NCBI GenBank assembly: GCA_016715505.1
Contig: JADJZY010000034.1
Location: 62,001-126,000 of the forward strand
From: Bacteroidota bacterium
GTDB taxonomy: Bacteria; Bacteroidota; Bacteroidia; Chitinophagales; Chitinophagaceae
Length of the DNA: 64,000 nucleotides
Direction: 5' to 3'
In this document: piece by piece, positions 47,486 through 55,992 of the stretch
How the letters are laid out: each line of letters starts with the position of its first letter
Position numbering within the stretch: position 1 is the stretch's first letter
Position numbers and translations under genes: made by a program
The notes under the pieces: generated by a model
What the model saw: the letters and a program-made list of their open reading frames with translations, nothing else
Databases searched by the model: none
What the model was told of the DNA's origin: nothing

Positions 47486-48436
47486 ATGTCGAATGAAAAT
47501 GAAAAAGTCCAGGTCCTGATCATCGGCTCTGGCCCTGCAGGCTATACGGCCGCTATTTATGCCGCAAGAGCAAATCTCAAACCTGTTTTATATCAGGGAT
47601 TACAACCTGGTGGACAGCTCACGATTACAACCGAAGTAGAAAATTATCCGGGATATGCAGATGGTGTGATGGGGCCCAAAATGATGATGGACTTCGAGGA
47701 ACAGGCCAAGCGGATGGGTGCTGATATTCGCTGGGGTATGGCTACCAAAGTGGATTTGTCTTCACAGCCATTTAAAGTTGAAATAGACGAAGAAAAATGG
47801 ATTGAAGCCAATGCCATCATCATTTCAACGGGTGCTTCGGCCAAATGGCTAGGGATTCCTAAAGAAGAACAATTAGCAACAACCGGAGGTGGTGTTAGTG
47901 CCTGTGCTGTTTGCGATGGGGCCTTTTTTAAAGGAAAAGAAGTTGCCATCGTCGGTGCAGGGGATACTGCATGCGAGGAGGCCATTTATCTAAGCAAAAT
48001 GTGCTCCACGGTTCATATGCTGATTCGCAGCGAAAAAATGCGCGCAAGCAAAATCATGCAGGATCGTGTTTTAGCTACATCGAATATTAAAGTGTATTGG
48101 AATACCGTCATCGATGAAATTGTCGCTGAGGAGCGTATTCAGTCATTGAATGTTAAAAACAATGGCAGTGGAAATATCGAAAACATTCCAGTGAGCGCTT
48201 TGTTTGTGGCTATTGGACACCAACCCAATAGTGACATCTTCAAACCTTTGATCAATATGGACGAAACGGGTTACATCCTGACCCAGCCCGGCACTTCAAA
48301 AACCAATATAGAAGGCGTTTTTGCTGCAGGAGATGTTCAGGATAAAACTTATCGTCAGGCGGTAACAGCAGCCGGAAGTGGATGTATGGCTGCTTTGGAT
48401 GCTGAACGATATTTAAGTGAAAAAGGTCTACACTAA
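47486..48436 (+). CDS. trxB: Thioredoxin reductase
   Basis: 316 residues from ATG 47486. FAD-binding GSGPAGYTAAIYAARANLKPV, the redox-active CAVC in SACAVCDGAFF, NADPH-binding GAGDTACEEAIYLSKMC and the C-terminal GVFAAGDVQDKTYRQAVTAAGSG. It reduces thioredoxin with NADPH in the cytoplasm. An upstream in-frame ATG at 47411 lies within the DUF4249 gene and is rejected. Ends at a strong bidirectional terminator. Confidence 0.95.
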   Translation: MSNENEKVQVLIIGSGPAGYTAAIYAARANLKPVLYQGLQPGGQLTITTEVENYPGYADGVMGPKMMMDFEEQAKRMGADIRWGMATKVDLSSQPFKVEIDEEKWIEANAIIISTGASAKWLGIPKEEQLATTGGGVSACAVCDGAFFKGKEVAIVGAGDTACEEAIYLSKMCSTVHMLIRSEKMRASKIMQDRVLATSNIKVYWNTVIDEIVAEERIQSLNVKNNGSGNIENIPVSALFVAIGHQPNSDIFKPLINMDETGYILTQPGTSKTNIEGVFAAGDVQDKTYRQAVTAAGSGCMAALDAERYLSEKGLH

Positions 48437-48454
48437 GAAATTTGACTTTCAAAC

Positions 48455-48485
48455 AAAAAATCCCGGATTACTCCGGGATTTTTTT
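48455..48485. terminator. Bidirectional intrinsic terminator between trxB and darB
   Basis: An A run followed by TCCCGGA (to 48467), a 4-base loop, TCCGGGA and a run of seven T. Works for both convergent transcripts. Confidence 0.85.
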
Positions 48486-48509
48486 ATGTTTATTTGCTTA
48501 CAAAATAGT

Positions 48510-49652
48510 TTATACCGCTGTTAACTGAGCATAGCCATAACTAAAACGGGCGCTCTCGGGAACCATTACAATGATGACATCCCCTTTTTTGATCCGATTT
48601 TGATTAAACAATTCTTCCAACATCAAATATGGAGATGCACTACCTATATTTCCTACAGAAGTTAAATTGGTAAACCATTTTTCAGGTGGAATCGGATAAC
48701 CTATTTTTTGTAATTCCTCCATGATTTTGGGTCTGAAATATTCAGATGATAAGTGTGGTAAGAAATAGGTTAATTTTTCTAAATCAATTTGATGTTTTTC
48801 ACAAACCTTCTTCCACATTAAACCGCCCCACTTCACAATATTCTCCCCCAATAAACGGGTATCTTGTTTGAAAGCGAAAATACTTTTTGCCCCCCATTCA
48901 TGCGGCGTCATTTCTGCCCAACCGGTTAAACTGCCATCGTCGTTTTTTTCACAACCTGCATACATGCAGGATTCAATTTGATTGGCATAGGATATGACAT
49001 CCACCCAATCTACTCGCAATGAAATTCCTTCAGTATTTGGTTTGTTCTCCATCAACACCGCACCTGCCCCATCACTCAACATCCAACGCAAAAAATCTTT
49101 TTCAAAGGCAATAATCGGGTTTTCTTCCAAATGTTTTAAATCTTCTGCTTCTGCATTGAATTTATCACTTTTCAACCAACCTGAAACCTTCTCCGAGCCC
49201 ACAGCAACAGCATTTGAACTGTTGCCACTTTTTACACTCATGAAAGCATATTTAAAGGCCTGAATACCTGCGCAACAAGCTGTAGAAATCGAGACGATTT
49301 CTGTAGGCCGGCAATTTAGTTCACCATGAACCATAGCTGCATGACTGGGTAATAGTTGATCTGGTGCGACACAACCACATGCCAGCAACTCGATATCGTC
49401 CTTTCCAAAGGAATCATCCAAAAGACCTTCGATGGCTCTGGCAGCCAATTGATAATTGGTATGGGTACTCTTACCGGTTCGCTTGTCAATGGCGTAATAC
49501 CGGGTTTTAATTTGATTATTCCGTAAAATAATGCTTCTGGCCTTAGAAGGCCTGCCATCAATCTTTCCCAAATACTCCTCCATCTGATCGTTGGAAACAG
49601 GTTCATTCGGTAGGAATTTAGCAATACGATTAATGTAAACCTCACTCATCAA
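48510..49652 (-). CDS. darB: DarB-like 3-oxoacyl-ACP synthase III (dialkylresorcinol biosynthesis)
   Basis: 380 residues. The thiolase-fold ketosynthase III shows the catalytic Cys in SISTACCAGIQ (residue 126 or 127), the His in LPHLSSEYF and the Asn in NLTSVGNIGSAS. The start VYINRIAKFLPNEPVSNDQMEEYLGKIDGRPSKARSIILRNNQIKTRYYA is diagnostic of DarB enzymes, which I recognise from flexirubin and dialkylresorcinol clusters of Bacteroidota. DarB makes a beta-ketoacyl product that DarA joins to a second acyl chain to form the resorcinol ring. Last gene of the operon behind darA (52-base gap). Confidence 0.9.
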   Translation of the reverse strand: MMSEVYINRIAKFLPNEPVSNDQMEEYLGKIDGRPSKARSIILRNNQIKTRYYAIDKRTGKSTHTNYQLAARAIEGLLDDSFGKDDIELLACGCVAPDQLLPSHAAMVHGELNCRPTEIVSISTACCAGIQAFKYAFMSVKSGNSSNAVAVGSEKVSGWLKSDKFNAEAEDLKHLEENPIIAFEKDFLRWMLSDGAGAVLMENKPNTEGISLRVDWVDVISYANQIESCMYAGCEKNDDGSLTGWAEMTPHEWGAKSIFAFKQDTRLLGENIVKWGGLMWKKVCEKHQIDLEKLTYFLPHLSSEYFRPKIMEELQKIGYPIPPEKWFTNLTSVGNIGSASPYLMLEELFNQNRIKKGDVIIVMVPESARFSYGYAQLTAV

Positions 49653-49704
49653 GTCAGAAATTTCGGGTGCAAAATAACAAAGTTTAGGCTAAAAAACGAA
49701 AAGG

Positions 49705-50625
49705 CTAAAGTGCATTTTCACGATATCTTAAATTTTTAAAATATTCCGCCTCCTCTTCCAGCTTGCGTCGATTCAATACCAGCTGTACTTTGGCGCTTAA
49801 CTGGCTGATAGGCGACAAAATAAAAACCCCTACCAATAACAATCTTTTAAAAAGCAAAACCCTCGACTTACGACTCAAATCGCCACGTTTGCCTCTTTCT
49901 AAAATGAACATGGAGAACTTTCTGAAATTTTTTATAGCTCTTTTTTCAAGAACGATCAAGCCAGGTTTTAACTCGATTCCCTGTTGATCTAATAATTTTT
50001 GTTGCAGGATATCCCATTGACCAGATTGAAGGATATCCAAAATCGGCTTCCCAAATCGGGTTGCAGCAGCGATATCGTTTTTTTGAACCCCTGCCTCAGG
50101 CAACCAGGATGAAGCTTCCTTTTGGCCCTTGAATGTCCACCGTATAACAGTTAGCACAGAAGTTAAATTCGGGTTTCGATCAAAGAATACCAGATGTCCG
50201 CAATGCTTCGCTTCCAATTGAAGGAGTTGATTTTTAATTTGTTCATGGGCATTTAACCACATGTTGCGGCTACCACAAACGGTCAAAACCCGTTTACCTT
50301 TCAAAATATTTGCATAGCTGCTTTTAAGAAAACTGGTCATTGGAATGGAGGGCGATAAAAACCAGGGCTGCCATCCCAAAATGACCAGATCATAATCATC
50401 CCGATCGGTGCGAATCGGATGAATCGGCTCTGGTATTAATTGTACACTTTCGGGCATACAATCAAAAAAATCGTAGGCATTCCAGGGAAAAGAAAAAGGT
50501 TTTTCCGGTTCAATTTGCTTGAATTCTATCACACATTGCGCCCCCATTTCCAGTAATATCCTGTCAATAATATCGCGTAATTGTCCGGTTTGACTATAGT
50601 ATAAAACAAGTATATGGTATTTCAT
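49705..50625 (-). CDS. darA: DarA-like dialkylresorcinol condensing enzyme
   Basis: 306 residues. A flavodoxin-like N-terminal half (ILVLYYSQTGQLRDIIDRIL) followed by the DarA-typical words KPFSFPWNAYDFFDCMPESV, YDLVILGWQPWFLSPSIPMTSFLKS, TVCGSRNMWLNAHEQIKN, VLTVIRWTFKG and a hydrophobic, basic C-terminus (LFKRLLLVGVFILSPI) that may touch the membrane. DarA condenses two fatty-acid-derived beta-ketoacyl units into a 2,5-dialkylresorcinol. The start overlaps the stop of the membrane-protein gene by four bases. No aryl-polyene genes are near, so a plain dialkylresorcinol is likelier than a full flexirubin made from this locus alone. Confidence 0.88.
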   Translation of the reverse strand: MKYHILVLYYSQTGQLRDIIDRILLEMGAQCVIEFKQIEPEKPFSFPWNAYDFFDCMPESVQLIPEPIHPIRTDRDDYDLVILGWQPWFLSPSIPMTSFLKSSYANILKGKRVLTVCGSRNMWLNAHEQIKNQLLQLEAKHCGHLVFFDRNPNLTSVLTVIRWTFKGQKEASSWLPEAGVQKNDIAAATRFGKPILDILQSGQWDILQQKLLDQQGIELKPGLIVLEKRAIKNFRKFSMFILERGKRGDLSRKSRVLLFKRLLLVGVFILSPISQLSAKVQLVLNRRKLEEEAEYFKNLRYRENAL

Positions 50626-51239
50626 GGAAGTGCTTCATTTTTATTGGATGACGAGGAATCCTGCTCGGTTGTAGGTGTTTCATTTTCGTAGGCCTCCAGT
50701 AACTCACCGATACGAAAAGGATCTAATACAGGAGGCTTGCTCACATAAAGCCAATTTGGCCATTCTTTCATTTCTGCGATCATCAGCATCAAACAAATCA
50801 GTACGCAGGCCAGGTATCCATAATTAAACCATTCCGTCAACCACCACAAAGCATCGATAAAAGGATTACATTTAGTCAGACTAAATAAAATAATCACGGC
50901 CATTTTAAAATGGTCGAGCGGTTTTTTGATGGGCTTCCGAATATAATGAAGGGAATATATCAATAAGAAAACCAATACAGGAATAATAATGAGCCATTTT
51001 GCCTGAGGTCGTGCCTGCGCCATTTGCGATAAGCCCCCAAAAAACATAATGAATACCAATATGAGCATAGGCTTGGCCCGACTATATCGAAAGGTCCCGA
51101 ATTGATACAACCAAAGTAATGATAATAGCAATGCGACATTCACAAGCAGAATGCCCCGATAGATTTCAAAACCAAAATGCAAAAGCAAACCGGCCACAAA
51201 AGCCAATGGAATCAATACGATGTAATAAATATTCTTCAT
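50622..51239 (-). CDS. Unrecognised multi-helix membrane protein of the dar operon
   Basis: 205 residues with five or six predicted membrane helices (about 4-26, 29-47, 55-75, 81-100, 108-165) and a hydrophilic acidic C-terminal tail (about 178-205, rich in Glu, Ser and Asn). No family recognised. It sits five bases after the symporter stop and overlaps darA by four bases, so its expression is coupled to darA. It could export, anchor or modify the lipid product; the sequence does not say. Confidence 0.7.
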   Translation of the reverse strand: MKNIYYIVLIPLAFVAGLLLHFGFEIYRGILLVNVALLLSLLWLYQFGTFRYSRAKPMLILVFIMFFGGLSQMAQARPQAKWLIIIPVLVFLLIYSLHYIRKPIKKPLDHFKMAVIILFSLTKCNPFIDALWWLTEWFNYGYLACVLICLMLMIAEMKEWPNWLYVSKPPVLDPFRIGELLEAYENETPTTEQDSSSSNKNEALP

Positions 51240-51244
51240 GTCGT

Positions 51245-52660
51245 TTAATGCCCTATCTGCTGAACAGGAATTTCATCATAGGCATTGTTCAGCACATCAG
51301 CACTGTTCATCTTTTTTTCGTCCAATTCATTTTCCCATCTGGCAACTACTGCACTGGCTAAACAATTTCCCAAAACATTTACGCTGGTGCGGGCCATATC
51401 CATAAGCGCATCAATTCCTAAAATAATATAGAGTGGCCATTCTTTCATACCAAAAGAAGCGACTGTACCCAGTAAAATTACAAAGGATGCCCTTGGCACA
51501 CCTGCCACCCCTTTACTTGTAATCATTAAGGTGAAAACAATAAACAACTGCTGTCCAAAACCCAGATCCATACCACATGCCTGTGCTACAAAAATACTTG
51601 CTAAGGAAAGATACAAAGTTGTTCCGTCTAAATTAAAACTATACCCCAGGGGCATGACAAATGAAACGATTTTTCGGGGCACTCCAAATTGTTCCATATT
51701 CTTTAATGCTTTGGGTAAAGCACTTTCGGAAGAAGCGGTTGCAAAAGCTAAGGTAAAGGGCTCAGACACTGCCTTCCACAAATTTTTTAAATTGAGCTTC
51801 GCAAAAAATGCAATAGGCAACAATACCAAAAGAATAAAAGCTAGTAATGCACCATATAGCGTTAAAACGAGATAAATGCCATGCAATAAAACACCAATGC
51901 CCATTTTACCTACTGTATAAGCTATGGCACCACCAACACCTATCGGCGCGAAGTACATCACGATATTGGTGAATTTAAACATCGTTTCGGCCAGACTTTC
52001 TGAAAATTCCAACATCGGTCTTTTCATCCGTTCATTCAGCATGGCCAGTGCTATTCCGAAAATGATACTAAAAATGACTACTTGTAATACCTGACCTTCA
52101 GCAATAGATTTAGCAATGTTTTCCGGAAAAATATGCAGAATCATTTCCTGCCAACTTTGTTTAGGAACACTGGGCATTTCCTGGTTAATATCAGCCGGCA
52201 ATGTGATACCTGAACCCGCATGCGTGAGGTTAATGGCGGCTAAACCAATGAACAATGCGGCAGTGGTGGCTGCATAAAAATAAAGTATAGATTTCCAAGC
52301 AATGCGCCCTACCTGTTTTAAATTCGAATGACCGGCAATACCCACTACCAATGTTGCAAAAATGAGCGGCGCTATAATGGTTTTGATGAGTTTCAAAAAT
52401 ACTTTGCTCAGTACATCCAATTTCACCGCCAATTCAGGTAAATCATATCCAATTTCAATACCAATCAACATGGATACTAAAATCCAAGTTGGTAGCTTTT
52501 TGCTTTGCCAGGCATAATAAACAAAATATGCAATCCCAACAATTCGAATCATTTGCATGACCCATTCCGGGGCAAAAGATGTTTTGACTTGCAATACATG
52601 CAAACCCAAAATCACGCCTAAGACCGACAAAGCAATTATGATCGATTTTTGATTTTTCAT
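51245..52660 (-). CDS. Dicarboxylate/amino acid:cation symporter (DAACS family)
   Basis: 471 residues, GltP/DctA-like, with about eight membrane helices and two re-entrant hairpins. The signature ATASSESALPKALKNMEQFGVP and GYSFNLDGTTLYLSLASIFVAQ, then TSKGVAGVPRASFVILLGTVASFG and DRxxDM-like IDALMDMARTSVNVLGN, hold the substrate and sodium sites. It takes up glutamate, aspartate or C4-dicarboxylates with Na+ or H+. First gene of the operon with the membrane protein, darA and darB; whether this reflects function or only shared transcription is unknown. Confidence 0.93.
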   Translation of the reverse strand: MKNQKSIIIALSVLGVILGLHVLQVKTSFAPEWVMQMIRIVGIAYFVYYAWQSKKLPTWILVSMLIGIEIGYDLPELAVKLDVLSKVFLKLIKTIIAPLIFATLVVGIAGHSNLKQVGRIAWKSILYFYAATTAALFIGLAAINLTHAGSGITLPADINQEMPSVPKQSWQEMILHIFPENIAKSIAEGQVLQVVIFSIIFGIALAMLNERMKRPMLEFSESLAETMFKFTNIVMYFAPIGVGGAIAYTVGKMGIGVLLHGIYLVLTLYGALLAFILLVLLPIAFFAKLNLKNLWKAVSEPFTLAFATASSESALPKALKNMEQFGVPRKIVSFVMPLGYSFNLDGTTLYLSLASIFVAQACGMDLGFGQQLFIVFTLMITSKGVAGVPRASFVILLGTVASFGMKEWPLYIILGIDALMDMARTSVNVLGNCLASAVVARWENELDEKKMNSADVLNNAYDEIPVQQIGH

Positions 52661-52807
52661 TCCATTTTATTTTAACCCAAATTCCGTTCCGACCCATTCA
52701 TCAGAAATGCCGAAATCATCAGCAAGCAAGATAGAAAAAAATCAAAGAAAATAAAGGATGCGTGTTAGGAAGTTCATGAGATTATCCTAAAAATGAATCC
52801 TGAGGCC

Positions 52808-52815
52808 TATTTTTG
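52808..52815 (+). promoter_or_regulatory. -7 box of rluF
   Basis: TATTTTTG, seven bases before ATG 52823; predicts a very short leader. No clear -33 TTG. Confidence 0.45.
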
Positions 52816-52822
52816 AATCTCT

Positions 52823-53551
52823 ATGCAGAAAGACTCAGGCATTCAAATTAATAAGTATATCAGTAACGCTGGATATTGTTCGCGACGTGAGGCTGATAAA
52901 CTCATCGATCAATGTCGGGTGATGATTAATGACAGCATTGCTTTACCCACTTCCAAAGTACAGACCGGTGATAAAGTTTTTGTAGACGATGAATGGTTAA
53001 AAGTAAAAAAAAACAAACAAGCTACCTATCTCGCATTTTTTAAACCGGCAGGAATTACTACAACCACCGACCCCAAGGATCCGAGCAATGTGATTCGCTT
53101 TATAAATTATCCGAAACGAATATTCCCCATTGGGCGTTTGGACAAGGACTCCGAGGGCTTGCTGCTATTGACCGATGATGGTGATATTGTCAATAAAATT
53201 CTAAGAGCCGGCAATGAACATGAAAAAGAGTATATCGTTACGGTAGACAAAACACTTCAGCCGGATTTTGCTGAAAAAATGTCGAACGGAATACCCATTC
53301 TGGATACCATCACGATGAAATGTAAAGTACGAAAAGAAGGGAATAAAAAATTCAGGATTGTTTTAACCCAAGGGCTCAATCGACAAATCCGAAGGATGTG
53401 TTCATATCTGGGATACGAAGTGCAAACCCTCACACGGGTTCGAATTATGCATATCCCGTTAGAAGGCCTTAAACCCGGGAAATGGCGCCATTTAACTGCG
53501 GCAGAAATGGATAAACTTCAGCAAATGGTATCTGCTTCGAGTAAAACCTGA
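52823..53551 (+). CDS. rluF: 23S rRNA pseudouridine synthase, RluF/RluB type
   Basis: 242 residues. An S4-like RNA-binding domain at about 5-60 (IQINKYISNAGYCSRREADKLIDQCRVMIN), then the RsuA/RluB catalytic domain (FFKPAGITTTTDPKDPSN, the catalytic Asp in GRLDKDSEGLLLLTDDG, LTQGLNRQIRRMCSYLGYEV). The SNVIRFINYPKRIFPIGRLD wording favours RluF (23S position 2604) over RluB or RsuA. Convergent with the receptor gene downstream: stops only three bases apart. Confidence 0.88.
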   Translation: MQKDSGIQINKYISNAGYCSRREADKLIDQCRVMINDSIALPTSKVQTGDKVFVDDEWLKVKKNKQATYLAFFKPAGITTTTDPKDPSNVIRFINYPKRIFPIGRLDKDSEGLLLLTDDGDIVNKILRAGNEHEKEYIVTVDKTLQPDFAEKMSNGIPILDTITMKCKVRKEGNKKFRIVLTQGLNRQIRRMCSYLGYEVQTLTRVRIMHIPLEGLKPGKWRHLTAAEMDKLQQMVSASSKT

Positions 53552-53554
53552 TGA

Positions 53555-55952
53555 TCAATTGGATTCATTAAAACTCCAGTCGATATTGTACCACCGGAAA
53601 AATCCTATCTGATAACTATAACCTACTTTGTTTTTGGTGCGATCATATTCCAACGCTTGAATATTATCCCGGTCAATAAAATTGTTGATATTCAAGGCCC
53701 ATTCCTGAGAAATCTTTTCCAGTTGAGTCGATATGCAATTCGGATATCCGGACGAAAATAAGCAGGATGTTGTTGGCTAAAGGCCAAAGAATCCACAAAG
53801 ACTGCATCCTGAGCAAGTTGAGAAAGATTTTCATCAATGGGTGTATACCTTCGACCGCCTAAAAAAGTAGCCTTGGCATTCAAACTTAGCAGTCCTTTTT
53901 TACCCAGTCGATAGTCATAACCAAAAAGGATATTTGCGGCATAGGTTCCATCAAATGCCGTATGCCTGAGAACACCATCACTGCCTTTATATTTGGATTC
54001 ATACAAGGAAGCCGTGACCAAAAAATAGTATTGTTTACTAAAAAATTTCTCTAAGGTTAATTCGACACCCTGATTATATCCCTTTCCCGCATTTTGCAAA
54101 AAAGGTTTATTGATAAAATAGTAAAAGGCTCCTTCGTTCAATAAAGAATATGAGGATGAAATTCGTTCGATGGGTACACCTGAAATGGATTGATAATAAG
54201 CTTCAAACTTTAAACGAATATCTTTAAACGGAAGCCAATCCACACCTGCAACAATTTGAGCACTTTTGCTAAATCCTAAGTTTTTGTTGGTTGCAGTATC
54301 TATACCATTGCTTAAACGAATACGATGAAAGTAAGTAATCATTGGTTGTTGCTGATGATGAATTCCAGCACCCGCATTCAACCAAACATTCGAACGCATT
54401 TGATATCGAATACCCAGTCGCGGTTCGAGTACCGTTTGTCGATTGTATAAAAAAGATAAGCTATGTAACCCTGCAATGATTGAAAGTTTATCATGTGGTC
54501 TGTACTGATGTTGTACAAAAATACGCATCAGATCGGCAGCTCCTTTTTCATCCAGAATACGTCGGTAGGTTTGCAGAGCAGTTAAATAAATACTATCCTT
54601 CATGACGAACCAGGATCGGTTATAGTACATACCTAATTGTGTATTATGCTTAGCATTCCACTTGGCATGAAGGACATATTGTGCAGATAATTTGTCCTCA
54701 CGATAAACACGATTTAACCAGTCGATCGACTTACGTTCCTGATCAAACAAACTATCCACTTTTGTAAAATTTCCATTCAATGAATAGGTCAGCACACCAC
54801 GACCATATATTTTATTTGAAAAGCGATAGGTATTACTCACACCGGCAACACCCATAAAATTGTCAAAACTGGTATTGAATCCTTTCGGAAGTGGATTTAA
54901 TTTTCGGCCACTGGTATCATAATCCTTGGAGTAAAATGAAGAGGTATTATATCCACCCAAACCAAATACATCCCAAACACCCATTTTGCGAGAGGGTAAA
55001 TGAATTTTAAATACGCCATCCTGATATCTGGGAACGGAAGCTGCCCCGAAATTAATCCCCAAGGCATCAAATACGCCTAAAGTGGAATAACGATAGTTGA
55101 CAATAAATGATGACCCTTGTTTATGATTGATGGGCCCTTCTACCCCGGCCTCCAGTCCATTCATTCCAAACATCACAGTATACTCCCGTTTTTTATCATT
55201 GCCATTTCTCAACCTCAAATCAAAAATACCTGCCATGGCGTTGCCATATTGTGCGGGAAATGCACCGGTTAAAAAATCTGAATTGCTCAGATTGTTGTTG
55301 TTTAAAATGGATATTGCGCCACCAGAAGTGCCAATTCCAGAAAAATGATTGGGATTCGGAATTTCAATTCCTTCGATTCTCCATTGTACACCCAAGGGAC
55401 TATTCCCACGTATAATGATATCGTTCCTGGTATCTCCATTGGCTTGCACACCGGCAAAATTTTGTGCCATTCTTGCAGGATCATTCAGCGAACCTGCGTA
55501 ACGATTTGTTTCATCCACACTAAACATTCTTGCACTCACAACGGCCATTTCATTCATCGGTCGATCCTTATCGCGTTTATTTCGGATAACCACCGTTTTG
55601 CCGGACACCACCCTTTCTTCCATTTCAATATGAAGAATCAATTCTTTACCCGTATTGAGCATAACCTCATTCAAAATGACGGTGCCATAGCCCAATAAAC
55701 TAAACTGCAATTGAATACGACCAACCGGAACTTTATTTAATTCATAGCGACCTTGCTCATCTGTTTTTGTTCCTCCATTCAAGGCCCCTTGCTGCCACAT
55801 CACTGTAACATCCGATAATGCCTGCTTGCTCACCTTATCAACAACCACACCACGAACCGACTGGGTAAGTGTTTGTGCATTTGCCGATAGAGAATTGAAT
55901 AAGACACAGAAACAAAAAACAGATAGGTCAATCCATTATTCAGTTTCATCAT
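53555..55952 (-). CDS. TonB-dependent receptor with carboxypeptidase-regulatory domain (frame disrupted twice)
   Basis: About 799 residues after two corrections: one base restored at 55901-55902 (within the signal peptide) and one in the T4 run 53715-53718 (giving the C-terminal WALNINNFIDRDNIQ and WYNIDWSFNESN). Signal peptide MKLNNGLTYLFFVSV... ending SANAQ, the carboxypeptidase-like domain (VRGVVVDKVSKQALSDVTV), a plug domain (RNDIIIRGNSPLGVQWRIEGIEIPNPNHF, SDFLTGAFPAQYGNAMAGIFDLRLRNG) and a barrel. Imports an unknown ligand across the outer membrane using TonB. ATG 55952 or 55949; both follow the -7 box within a few bases. Confidence 0.87.
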
Positions 55953-55957
55953 GGCAA

Positions 55958-55965
55958 CAAAAGTA
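55958..55965 (-). promoter_or_regulatory. -7 box abutting the TonB receptor gene
   Basis: CAAAAGTA on the plus strand reads TACTTTTG on the minus strand, five bases before ATG 55952. Confidence 0.5.
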
Positions 55966-55992
55966 CTTGAATGGAAGTTGGCTTTATGTTGT

